A stretch of 6,245 bases of DNA from an uncultured Eubacteriales bacterium (GCA_902766325.1 CACXDF010000102.1:1-6245), one strand, 5' to 3'. Positions 1 through 6,245 are shown, counted from the stretch's first letter. Made by a program: numbers and translations. Notes: generated by a model not told the origin, from the letters alone.

Positions 1-1230
1 CGGCATATTGAGAGTATCCGCGGATATTTCCGCTCCGCGAACGGCCTTCATCAGTCCCGCCTCGAAAGAACGGGCGATAGCCATGACCTCTCCGGTCGCT
101 TTCATTTGCGTTCCGAGCGTTCTCGACGACCCGGCGAACTTATCGAACGGCCACTTGGGAAACTTGACCACAACATAATCGAGCGCAGGCTCGAAACAGG
201 CGCACGTCTTGCCGGTGACTTCGTTTTTGATCTCGTCCATCGTATAGCCGAGGGCGATCTTAGCTGTGATCTTGGCAATAGGATACCCGGTCGCTTTGGA
301 AGCGAGCGCGGAAGAACGGGACACCCTGGGATTGACTTCTATTACGGCGTACCGGAAGCTGTCCGGGTCGAGCGCGAACTGGCAGTTACATCCGCCGACG
401 ATACCGATGGCGCTGATGATGTCGAGAGAAGCCGTCCTAAGCATCTGATATTCTTTATCCGAAAGGGTAAGAGCCGGCGCTACGACGACAGAGTCGCCCG
501 TATGGATGCCGACGGGATCTACGTTTTCCATCGAGCAAACGGCCACCACGTTACCCGCGCTGTCGCGCATTGTCTCGAACTCTATTTCCTTCCAACCGGA
601 AATACACTTTTCAACGAGGATCTGCGTAATGGGCGAAAGATCGAGACCGGACTTTGCGATAACGCGCAATTCTTCTTCCGTTTCCGCGATGCCGCCGCCG
701 GAGCCTCCGAGGGTATAGGCGGGACGCACGATAACGGGATACCCGATGTCTTTTGCCGCTTGCAGGGCTTCTTCGAGCGTAACGGCGATTTCGGACGGCA
801 CGACGGGCTGCCCGATCTCCTTCATTTTATCGCGGAACAGTTCTCTGTCCTCGGCGTTCTTGATGGCCTGAATATCCGTTCCGAGCAGGGTCACGCCGTA
901 CTTTTCCAATACGCCGCGCTCGGCAAGTTGCATAGAGATAGTGAGCCCCGTCTGTCCGCCGAGGCCGGCAAGAAGGCCGTCCGGGCGCTCTTTTTTGATA
1001 ATACGCGTTACCGTATCGACGTTGAGCGGCTCGAGATAAACGGCGTCGGCCACCATTTTGTCCGTCATAATGGTCGCCGGGTTGGAGTTAACGAGGACGG
1101 TGCATATCCCCTCTTGCTTCAGCACGCGGCAAGCCTGCGTGCCGGCATAGTCGAACTCGGCCGCCTGTCCGATGACGATGGGTCCGGAACCGATAACGAG
1201 GACTTTTTTTATATTCTTATTCTTGGGCAT
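1..1230 (-). CDS. carB: Carbamoyl-phosphate synthase large subunit, N-terminal 410 residues (partial, runs off the left edge)
   Basis: Large synthetase subunit of glutamine-dependent carbamoyl phosphate synthase. It uses ammonia from CarA, bicarbonate and two ATP to make carbamoyl phosphate in the cytoplasm. I translated it from the ATG at 1230; the frame stays open to base 1, giving 410 codons of a protein usually near 1,070 residues. The part seen is the carboxyphosphate (first ATP-grasp) half. Visible are the N-terminal GSGPIVIGQAAEFDYAG (14-30), NSNPATIMTD (48-57), GGQTGL (91-96), R129, the IVRPAYTLGGSGGG loop (167-180), GIHTGDS with H243 (241-247), and EVNPRVSRSSALASKATGYP (298-317) with metal/ATP ligands E298 and N300. 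R129, R169 and H243 match E. coli CarB numbering. The start is supported by GGAGGGG seven bases upstream. It overlaps the 3' end of carA by 14 bases. The second ATP-grasp half and the C-terminal allosteric domain are outside the window, so effector control cannot be judged. No internal stop or frameshift. Identification is near certain. Confidence 0.98.
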   Translation of the reverse strand, partial: MPKNKNIKKVLVIGSGPIVIGQAAEFDYAGTQACRVLKQEGICTVLVNSNPATIMTDKMVADAVYLEPLNVDTVTRIIKKERPDGLLAGLGGQTGLTISMQLAERGVLEKYGVTLLGTDIQAIKNAEDRELFRDKMKEIGQPVVPSEIAVTLEEALQAAKDIGYPVIVRPAYTLGGSGGGIAETEEELRVIAKSGLDLSPITQILVEKCISGWKEIEFETMRDSAGNVVAVCSMENVDPVGIHTGDSVVVAPALTLSDKEYQMLRTASLDIISAIGIVGGCNCQFALDPDSFRYAVIEVNPRVSRSSALASKATGYPIAKITAKIALGYTMDEIKNEVTGKTCACFEPALDYVVVKFPKWPFDKFAGSSRTLGTQMKATGEVMAIARSFEAGLMKAVRGAEISADTLNMP

Positions 1231-2290
1231 ACTCTTTCCCCTCCATCAACGCAAGAAACTTATCGAACAAAAATTCGGCGTCGTGAGGCCCGCTCGCGGC
1301 TTCCGGGTGGAACTGTACCGTAAAACATTTTTTTCCGGGATATGTAAGCCCTTCCGAACTGCCGTCGTTTGCATTGACGAATATTTCTTCGGCGACTGCG
1401 CGTAAAGAGTCCGCCACTACGGCGTAGCCGTGATTCTGACTGGTGATATAAGTCCGCTTTCCTTTGACTTCTTTGACAGGCTGATTCCCGCCGCGATGTC
1501 CGTACTTTAATTTGATCGTTTTTCCACCCATCGCAAGCGCTGTGAGCTGATGTCCGAGACAGATACCGAACGTCGGGATCTTACCGATGAACTTAGCGAT
1601 CTCGGCGATGCATTCGACGTTTTCGGCAGGGTCGCCGGGGCCGTTGGAGAGCATGACTCCGTCGAAGCCGCCGCGAAGTATCTCTTCCGCTTTCACGTCG
1701 CACGGGAAGACGGTCACGGTGCAGCCGCGCTTTACCAGATTGCGAACGATGTTTCGTTTCGACCCGTAATCGATGAGAGCGACCGAATATTTTTGCTTGT
1801 CCGCGACAAAGATCTCTTTTTTATCGGTCGATACGGCGCGTACGACGCCTTTGACGGCATAAGACCGAACGGCGCTGAGATCGCTCGGCACTTCGTCGAA
1901 GATACCCGCGTTGATAACGCCCTGTTCCCGAATGATGCGAGTCACAAGACGCGTGTCGATACCGGCAAGGCCGGGGATGTCCTTTTTTTTCAAAAATTCG
2001 TCCAAAGGATATTGGGATCGAAAATTGGAAGGCTTATCGCATAGCTCGCTGACGATATAACCGAGCGCGGCGGGCTCTCCTTCAAAGTCTTCTTCTATCA
2101 CGCCGTAATTGCCGATGAGCGGAAAGGTCTGCGTGATGATCTGTCCGGCGTAACTTTCGTCGGTGAGCGTCTCGAGGTATCCTTCCATGCCCGTGGTAAA
2201 AACGAGTTCTCCCACCGTCTCCTTATCGGCGCCTATGCGTTCGCCCTCGAAGTACCTTCCGTCGCTTAATACCAAATATCCTTTTTTCAT
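1217..2290 (-). CDS. carA: Carbamoyl-phosphate synthase small (glutaminase) subunit
   Basis: Glutamine amidotransferase subunit that hydrolyses glutamine and channels ammonia to CarB, supplying carbamoyl phosphate for citrulline and probably pyrimidines. The product is 357 aa, close to the usual 360-380. The N-terminal CPSase small-chain domain (about 1-145) carries FTTGMEGYLETLTDESYAGQ (31-50), FPLIGNYG (56-63) and GLAGIDTR (107-114). The class I GATase domain (about 168-350) carries LIDYGSKRNI (172-181), SNGPGDP (215-221), the nucleophile elbow GICLGHQ with C244, HRGGNQPV (265-272), SQNHGYAV (284-291) and FHPE with catalytic H328 and E330, so the triad is complete. I chose the ATG at 2290 because TAGAGG, the argF stop fused to a Shine-Dalgarno sequence, lies just upstream; an in-frame TTG at 2305 would add five residues inside argF. 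The gap to argF is 7 bases, and the 3' end overlaps carB by 14 bases. An A8 run (bases 1983-1990, K101-K103) is present but the frame is intact. Confidence 0.98.
   Translation of the reverse strand: MKKGYLVLSDGRYFEGERIGADKETVGELVFTTGMEGYLETLTDESYAGQIITQTFPLIGNYGVIEEDFEGEPAALGYIVSELCDKPSNFRSQYPLDEFLKKKDIPGLAGIDTRLVTRIIREQGVINAGIFDEVPSDLSAVRSYAVKGVVRAVSTDKKEIFVADKQKYSVALIDYGSKRNIVRNLVKRGCTVTVFPCDVKAEEILRGGFDGVMLSNGPGDPAENVECIAEIAKFIGKIPTFGICLGHQLTALAMGGKTIKLKYGHRGGNQPVKEVKGKRTYITSQNHGYAVVADSLRAVAEEIFVNANDGSSEGLTYPGKKCFTVQFHPEAASGPHDAEFLFDKFLALMEGKEYAQE
1238..1244 (-). promoter_or_regulatory. Ribosome binding site of carB, inside the carA coding end
   Basis: GGAGGGG lies seven bases before the carB ATG at 1230. 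It is formed by the carA codons for Met-Glu-Gly near its C-terminus. It fixes the carB start and shows that carB initiation happens within translated carA, as expected for coupled production of two subunits of one enzyme. Confidence 0.85.
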
Positions 2291-2294
2291 ATTG

Positions 2295-2299
2295 CCTCT
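2295..2299 (-). promoter_or_regulatory. Ribosome binding site of carA, overlapping the argF stop codon
   Basis: The sequence reads TAGAGG-CAAT-ATG. AGAGG shares its first two bases with the argF TAG stop and lies four bases from the carA ATG, a rather short spacing. It favours the ATG at 2290 over the TTG at 2305. A ribosome ending argF would sit directly on this site, suggesting termination-reinitiation. Confidence 0.75.
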
Positions 2300-3284
2300 A
2301 AGCAAGAGTGGCCGCCATAACGGCCTTGATCGTATGCATTCTGTTTTCCGCTTCGTCGAAGACGACGGAAGCCGGACTCTCGAAGACCTCGTCGGTCACT
2401 TCCATTTCTTTTAAACCGAACTTTTCGTATATGCTCTTTCCTATTTCCGTTTTCAGATCGTGGAAAGCGGGCAGACAATGCATAAAACGGCACTTTTTGC
2501 CGGCGTTATCCATCGCCGCTTTATTGACTTGGTACGGAAGAAGATCTTTGATCCGTTCCGCCCACACTTCGTCCGGTTCGCCCATAGAGACCCACACGTC
2601 GGTATAGATGACGTCGGCGTCCTTCGTCGCCTTTTTTACGTCGGACTCGAATTCGAGCACGGCGCCCGTTTCCGCGGCGATCTTTTTGCAAGTTTCGATC
2701 AGATCCTTATTGGGAAAATATTTTTCGGGAGCGCACGCCACAAAGTGCATCCCCATCTTGGCGGCGCCCACCATGAGCGAGTTGCCCATATTGTATCTCG
2801 CGTCGCCCATGTATACCAATTTAATTCCTTTCAGGTATCCAAACTGTTCTTTTATGGTCATGAAATCAGCAAGTATCTGCGTCGGGTGAAACTCGTTGGT
2901 AAGTCCGTTCCAAACCGGTACGCCGGCATAACGCGCGATCTCTTCTACGATCTCCTGACCGTATCCGCGATATTCGATCCCGTCGAACATCCTACCGAGG
3001 ACCCTGGCGGTATCCGCGATACTTTCTTTTTTACCCAGCTGCGAACTCTTAGGGTCGAGGTATACCGCTTTCATACCGAGGTCGCTCGCCGCAACCTCGA
3101 AACTGCAACGAGTGCGCGTACTCGTCTTCTCGAATATCAGCGCGATATTCTTCCCTTCGCACGTCGCGTGCTTGACGCCGGCTTTCTTTTTTGTTTTCAG
3201 TTCTTCGGCAAGTTCGATCAGTCCCGCTATCTCTTCGGGCGTAAAGTCCAATAGTTTTAAGAAATTTTTTCCTTTTAAGTTCAT
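2298..3284 (-). CDS. argF: Ornithine carbamoyltransferase, long (ArgI/ArcB-like) type
   Basis: Cytoplasmic transcarbamylase, probably trimeric by family, joining carbamoyl phosphate and ornithine to give citrulline. It is 328 aa. The carbamoyl-phosphate domain has STRTR (55-59), SQLGKKES (81-88), DTARVLGRMFDGIEYRGY (91-108) and HPTQ (133-136). The ornithine domain has the DVWVSMG loop (229-235), characteristic of ornithine as substrate, then PYQVN (250-254), HCLP with the catalytic cysteine C270 (269-272), and R315 followed by MHTIKAVM. All key residues are present. Length and the blocks GMKAVYLDP, GRMFDGIEYRGY and FESPASVVFDEAENRMHTIKA look like the E. coli ArgI/ArgF and ArcB class rather than the shorter Bacillus ArgF class. 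Members of this class can be catabolic (arcB), but the neighbours here are all biosynthetic and no arcA or arcC is seen, so I infer an anabolic role. The start ATG at 3284 has GAGGT five bases upstream. It follows argD after 11 bases and precedes carA by 7 bases. Function is very secure; anabolic direction is inferred from context. Confidence 0.97.
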   Translation of the reverse strand: MNLKGKNFLKLLDFTPEEIAGLIELAEELKTKKKAGVKHATCEGKNIALIFEKTSTRTRCSFEVAASDLGMKAVYLDPKSSQLGKKESIADTARVLGRMFDGIEYRGYGQEIVEEIARYAGVPVWNGLTNEFHPTQILADFMTIKEQFGYLKGIKLVYMGDARYNMGNSLMVGAAKMGMHFVACAPEKYFPNKDLIETCKKIAAETGAVLEFESDVKKATKDADVIYTDVWVSMGEPDEVWAERIKDLLPYQVNKAAMDNAGKKCRFMHCLPAFHDLKTEIGKSIYEKFGLKEMEVTDEVFESPASVVFDEAENRMHTIKAVMAATLA

Positions 3285-3289
3285 CTTTT

Positions 3290-3294
3290 ACCTC
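3290..3294 (-). promoter_or_regulatory. Ribosome binding site of argF
   Basis: GAGGT sits five bases before the argF ATG at 3284, in the 11-base gap after the argD TAA. It supports this start; there is no room for a separate promoter in the gap. Confidence 0.8.
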
Positions 3295-3295
3295 G

Positions 3296-4465
3296 TTATT
3301 TACGGCAAACGTCCAAAATGACGTCCGCAGCTTTTTTCAATACGTCAAACGGAATATTCAGCGCGGGCAGAAGGCGCACCTTATCCTTAGCGGTCAGGCA
3401 CAAAACGCCCTTCTCCATACAGGCAAGCACGACCTCTTTGGCGCTCTTTGTCTTGGGTTTGAATCCGATCATCAAGCCTTTACCGGTGACGCTTTCTATC
3501 CCTTCGCACGAACCCAATTTTTCAAACAAATAAGCGCTCTTCTCGTTTACTTCCTTCATCAGGTCGTCGGTCAAGCGATCGAGTACGGTCAGCGCGCCGG
3601 CGCAAGCGACGGGATTGCCGCCGAAAGTGGATCCGTGATCGCCCTTACCGAGAACGGATTCCGCTTTTTCTCCGATGATACAAGCGCCGATGGGGAGTCC
3701 GCCGCCAAGGCCTTTCGCCGTGGTGACGACGTCCGGCTTAACGCCGTAATTCATATATGCGTACGGTTTGCCCGTGCGTCCGTTGCCGGTCTGCACTTCG
3801 TCCACCATAAAGAGCACGTCGTTTTCCCGGCACAACTGATAAAGTCCGCAAACGTAATCCTTTTCCTGTGGAATAACGCCGCCCTCTCCTTGCACGCATT
3901 CGATCAAAACGCCGGCGACCTTATTATTCACGATCGCTTCTTTCGCCTGCGCGAGGTCACCCGCGGGAACGGAAATAAAACCGGGAGTCAACGGCAAGAA
4001 CTTAGTATGAAACACGTCCTGTCCCGTCGCGGCGAGCGTGGTGAGCGTACGACCGTGAAAACTGTTTTTCAGCGTTACGATCGTGCCGTACTCCATGCCT
4101 TTTTTATCCTGCGCGTACTTACGGGCGACTTTTACGGCGCACTCGTTTGCTTCCGCGCCCGAGTTTCCGAAAAACACCTTTTTCATACCGGTGACGGCGC
4201 ATAACTTTTCGGCAAGCAGCGCGCACGGCTCGGTATAATACAGGTTAGACGCGTGTTGCACTTTATTCAACTGCTCGGTCACGGCTTTTATCCACGTAGG
4301 ATCGGCTATGCCGAAAGCGGTTACGCCGATACCGGAGCCGAGGTCGATATATTCTTTCCCGTCCGAACCGTATAAATAAGAACCCTTGCCCGATACGATC
4401 TCGACGGGGAAGCGGGCGTAAGTACCGGCGACGAATTCATTGTCTTTTTCCGTAATATAACTCAT
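3296..4465 (-). CDS. argD: Acetylornithine aminotransferase (PLP-dependent, class III)
   Basis: Class III PLP aminotransferase converting N-acetylglutamate semialdehyde plus glutamate to N-acetylornithine and 2-oxoglutarate; some family members also act on succinyl-diaminopimelate. The product is 389 aa, full length for the family. Visible are DLGSGIGVTAFG (41-52), the cofactor phosphate-binding GNSGAEAN (100-107), SFHGRT (135-140), ECVQGEGGV (189-197), VDEVQTGNGRTGK (221-233) with PLP-ring aspartate D222, the Schiff-base lysine K251 in TTAKGLGGGLPIGA (248-261), STFGGNP (279-285) and the C-terminal RLLPALNI (364-371). The ATG at 4465 overlaps the argB TGA stop as ATGA, with GGGAG ten bases upstream; this, together with the N-terminus aligning with the family, settles the start. 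It lies between argB and argF. Ornithine or 4-aminobutyrate aminotransferase are the close alternatives by sequence, but the position inside an arg operon makes argD strongly preferred. Confidence 0.96.
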   Translation of the reverse strand: MSYITEKDNEFVAGTYARFPVEIVSGKGSYLYGSDGKEYIDLGSGIGVTAFGIADPTWIKAVTEQLNKVQHASNLYYTEPCALLAEKLCAVTGMKKVFFGNSGAEANECAVKVARKYAQDKKGMEYGTIVTLKNSFHGRTLTTLAATGQDVFHTKFLPLTPGFISVPAGDLAQAKEAIVNNKVAGVLIECVQGEGGVIPQEKDYVCGLYQLCRENDVLFMVDEVQTGNGRTGKPYAYMNYGVKPDVVTTAKGLGGGLPIGACIIGEKAESVLGKGDHGSTFGGNPVACAGALTVLDRLTDDLMKEVNEKSAYLFEKLGSCEGIESVTGKGLMIGFKPKTKSAKEVVLACMEKGVLCLTAKDKVRLLPALNIPFDVLKKAADVILDVCRK

Positions 4466-5331
4466 TCTTGTTTATCTCCCACGACCATAGTGCCCGCGCC
4501 TTCGTCGGTCAATAATTCCATCAGAATGGAATGGGGCACGCGGCCGTCCATAATAATAACTTTTTTGACGCCTTTTTTGATGGCCTCGATACAGCAGTCG
4601 ACTTTCGGGATCATACCGCCCGAAATAACGCCCTCGTCAAAAAGGGTCTTTGCCTCTCCCACGGTAATCTCCGGGATCAGCGTGGAAAGATCGTCTTTGT
4701 CGCGCAGCACCCCGGCGATATCGGTCATCATAATGAGACGCTTGGCGTTGAGCGCGCCGGCAATATGGGCGGCGGCGGTGTCGCCGTTGATGTTATAGAC
4801 GTTGCCATCATTATCGCAACCGATGGTGGACACAACGGGAATATATCCTTTTTCAAGCAAGTCGCGAACGGGCTGAATATTGATCTTAGTGATCTCGCCG
4901 ACGTAGCCGAGGTCGGTGTCCTTGACTTTGGCTTCGATCAACTTACCGTCCATACCGGATATGCCCATCGCCTTGCCGCCTTTCATGCCGAGAAGGTTGA
5001 CGAGCGACTTGTTAATCTTGCCGGCGAGGACCATCTGAGCGATCTCCACCGTCTCTTTGTCCGTAACACGCAGACCGTTGACAAACTCGGCTTTCTTGCC
5101 GAGCTTGCCCATCATTTCGGATATCTCCGGACCGCCGCCGTGCACGAGGACGACTTTGACGCCGATCAGCCATAAAAGAACGATGTCTTCCATGACCTGC
5201 TCTTTCAATTCCTGATTGATCATGGCGTTTCCGCCGTACTTGACGACGACGATCTTGCCGTTATACCTTTTTATATAAGGAAGCGCCTGCGTAAGGACTT
5301 CGGCGCGTTGTCCGTTCGAAATCGTAAACAT
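4462..5331 (-). CDS. argB: N-acetylglutamate kinase, arginine-sensitive type
   Basis: Amino acid kinase family enzyme that phosphorylates N-acetylglutamate with ATP, the second step of ornithine synthesis. It is 289 aa. It has the N-terminal segment AEVLTQALPYIKRYNGK (10-26), the ATP-site KYGGNAM with K31 (31-37), HGGGPEI (64-70) and GLRVT (86-90) for substrate binding, STIGCDNDGNVYNINGDTAA (168-187) with N182 and D184, TDIAGVLRD (203-211), GGMIPK (238-243) with K243, and the C-terminal block MDGRVPHSILMELLTDEGAG (261-280) followed by TM. The extra N-terminal helix ahead of the kinase fold and the C-terminal H267/E272/G278-type block are the marks of the hexameric, arginine-inhibited kinases known from Pseudomonas and Thermotoga; inhibition by arginine is therefore inferred, not shown. 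The ATG at 5331 has AGGA six bases upstream. A GTG at 5406 would give a 25-residue low-conservation extension inside argJ and is not used. It lies 17 bases after argJ and overlaps argD by 4 bases. Confidence 0.97.
   Translation of the reverse strand: MFTISNGQRAEVLTQALPYIKRYNGKIVVVKYGGNAMINQELKEQVMEDIVLLWLIGVKVVLVHGGGPEISEMMGKLGKKAEFVNGLRVTDKETVEIAQMVLAGKINKSLVNLLGMKGGKAMGISGMDGKLIEAKVKDTDLGYVGEITKINIQPVRDLLEKGYIPVVSTIGCDNDGNVYNINGDTAAAHIAGALNAKRLIMMTDIAGVLRDKDDLSTLIPEITVGEAKTLFDEGVISGGMIPKVDCCIEAIKKGVKKVIIMDGRVPHSILMELLTDEGAGTMVVGDKQE
4476..4480 (-). promoter_or_regulatory. Ribosome binding site of argD, inside the argB coding end
   Basis: GGGAG lies ten bases before the argD ATG, within the last codons of argB. 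With the ATGA stop/start overlap at 4462-4465 it indicates translational coupling of argB and argD. Confidence 0.65.
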
Positions 5332-5337
5332 ATTATT

Positions 5338-5344
5338 TCCTCTC
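5338..5344 (-). promoter_or_regulatory. Ribosome binding site of argB
   Basis: GAGAGGA lies six bases before the argB ATG at 5331, in the 17-base gap after the argJ stop. It decides the argB start against a GTG at 5406 that would lie inside argJ. Confidence 0.8.
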
Positions 5345-5348
5345 TTTA

Positions 5349-6245
5349 TCAGGTGCGATAGTCGCCGTTGATGCGGACGTAATCGTACGTCAGATCGCAT
5401 CCCCACGCGGTCGAAGCGTATTCGCCGTCGTTCAGATCAACCAAAATATCGATTTCTTTTTCAAGTAAAATTTCTTTGGCTTTCTCTTCGGAAAAGTCGA
5501 CGCCGCTACCGTTTTTGCAAACGTCGATCTTCCCTTTTACGGAAGAAAATGCAACGTCGATTTTTTTGACGTCCACGTCCGCCCCGGAATAACCGATCGC
5601 GCAAAGCACGCGGCCCCAGTTGGCGTCGGCGCCGAACATAGCGGCCTTCAACAAGCTGGAACAGATAACGGATTTTGCTACCGTCTTTGCGACAGCCTTC
5701 GTTTTAGCGCCGGTCACCTTGCATTCAAGCAACTTGGTCGCGCCCTCGCCGTCTCCGGCGATCATCCTGCATAGAGAAACGTTAACGGTATTGAGAGCCT
5801 TCATAAAGAAGGAAAAGTCTTCTCCCTCTTCGACGATCTCTTTATTGCCGGCAAGGCCGTTGGCAAGGACGACTACCATATCGTTTGTCGAGGTGTCGCC
5901 GTCGATACTTATCATATTAAAGGTATCCCGAATATCGCCTTTGAGAGCCTTATTCAGCATTTCGGAAGAAATAGCGCAGTCCGTGGTAATAAAGACGAGC
6001 ATGGTCGCCATATTGGGATGGATCATACCGCTGCCCTTTGCGATACCGCCTATCTTACAGGTCTTTCCGCCGACGGAAAACTCGACGGCCACTTCTTTCT
6101 TAACGGTGTCGGTGGTCATGATACCTTCCGCAGCTCTGGCGCATCCGTCTTCGGAAAGATCGGCGACAAGCGCGTCTAATCCGTTTTTGATCGGCGTAAT
6201 GTCAAGCGGTTGTCCGATCACTCCGGTAGAAGCGACTACGACGTC
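5349..6245 (-). CDS. argJ: Glutamate N-acetyltransferase / ornithine acetyltransferase (ArgJ), C-terminal 298 residues (partial, 5' end beyond the right edge)
   Basis: Transfers acetyl from N-acetylornithine to glutamate, releasing ornithine and closing the cyclic arginine route; bifunctional members also use acetyl-CoA. The frame is open from the right edge (it begins DVVVASTGVIGQPL) to the TGA at 5349-5351. The 298 residues seen are roughly three quarters of a typical 400-residue protein; about 100 N-terminal residues are missing. Present are VASTGVIG, GGIAKGSGMIHPNMATML with the autocleavage threonine (codon 6003-6005, just after MA) that becomes the beta-chain nucleophile, SIDGDTSTNDMVVV, AGDGEGATK, the ANWGRVLCAIGYSG block and the C-terminal STAWGCDLTYDYVRINGDYRT. 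The precursor therefore probably self-cleaves into alpha and beta chains. A GTG at 6221 is the valine of STGVIG and not a start. Whether the enzyme is mono- or bifunctional cannot be told from the sequence; the window shows no argA or argE, but the genome is not visible. It is the first gene visible in the cluster; argC may lie just upstream. Confidence 0.97.
   Translation of the reverse strand, partial: DVVVASTGVIGQPLDITPIKNGLDALVADLSEDGCARAAEGIMTTDTVKKEVAVEFSVGGKTCKIGGIAKGSGMIHPNMATMLVFITTDCAISSEMLNKALKGDIRDTFNMISIDGDTSTNDMVVVLANGLAGNKEIVEEGEDFSFFMKALNTVNVSLCRMIAGDGEGATKLLECKVTGAKTKAVAKTVAKSVICSSLLKAAMFGADANWGRVLCAIGYSGADVDVKKIDVAFSSVKGKIDVCKNGSGVDFSEEKAKEILLEKEIDILVDLNDGEYASTAWGCDLTYDYVRINGDYRT

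Noticed and set aside
106..1323. A 405-codon open frame on the + strand opposite carB and the end of carA
   Set aside because: It lies wholly antisense to highly conserved CarB/CarA sequence, has no recognisable domain, and its arginine/aspartate-rich composition is what codon bias of the opposite strand produces. The same applies to the + strand open frames at 1550-2044, 2460-3254, 3635-4204 and 4531-5175.
1983..1990. A8 run in carA (coding strand) containing an in-frame A AAA AAG heptamer, like the dnaX frameshift site
   Set aside because: It simply encodes three lysines in an otherwise intact, conserved gene; I saw no clear downstream stem-loop or early stop in the shifted frame that would suggest programmed frameshifting. 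At most it is a place to watch for sequencing indels.
2291..2305. Five-residue N-terminal extension of CarA from a TTG at 2305
   Set aside because: It would start inside argF with no good ribosome site, while the ATG at 2290 has AGAGG upstream and gives the usual CarA N-terminus.
5332..5348. Possible promoter or arginine operator between argJ and argB
   Set aside because: The gap is only 17 bases and is filled by the argB ribosome site. No intergenic gap in the window is large enough for an ARG box or a T-box leader; such control would be beyond the right edge.
5332..5406. 25-residue extension of ArgB from a GTG at 5406
   Set aside because: The extension lies largely over the conserved argJ 3' end in another frame, is arginine-rich and unlike the family, and bypasses a good ribosome site at 5338-5344 before the ATG at 5331.
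6219..6221. GTG at 6221 as the start of argJ
   Set aside because: The frame continues open to the right edge and the codon encodes the valine of the conserved ASTGVIG motif, so the gene is cut by the window and not started here.

Overview
The window is a dense, one-directional arginine biosynthesis cluster. All genes are on the minus strand, so the biological order runs from right to left: argJ (5' part cut by the right edge) - argB - argD - argF - carA - carB (3' part cut by the left edge). Every base from 1 to 6245 lies in one of these six genes or in a gap of 17 bases or fewer. No tRNA, rRNA, CRISPR array, insertion sequence, repeat array, terminator or promoter was seen. The + strand open frames are shadows of the minus-strand genes.

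Organism: the purine-rich Shine-Dalgarno sequences (GGAGG/GAGG type), the ATG starts and the compact argJBD-type operon with carAB attached suggest a Firmicute, probably an uncultured Clostridia-like bacterium of moderate GC. This is an inference from style and protein flavour; no marker gene is present and genus cannot be called.

How the genes work together: ArgJ makes N-acetylglutamate and/or recycles its acetyl group from N-acetylornithine. ArgB phosphorylates N-acetylglutamate. ArgC, not in the window, would reduce the product. ArgD transaminates the semialdehyde to N-acetylornithine, and ArgJ releases ornithine. CarA and CarB make carbamoyl phosphate from glutamine, bicarbonate and ATP, and ArgF joins it to ornithine to give citrulline. 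The cluster therefore covers glutamate to citrulline except for the ArgC step. The last two steps (argG, argH) are not seen here.

Layout and coupling: argJ/argB are 17 nt apart, argB/argD overlap by 4 nt (ATGA), argD/argF are 11 nt apart, argF/carA 7 nt and carA/carB overlap by 14 nt. This implies a single transcript with translational coupling; its promoter and any arginine operator must lie beyond the right edge. Points worth a look are the long, ArcB/ArgI-like type of the ornithine carbamoyltransferase, its position between argD and carA, the arginine-sensitive type of ArgB, and the likely shared use of the carbamoyl phosphate synthase with pyrimidine synthesis. I found no evidence of a new biological system; this is ordinary core metabolism.
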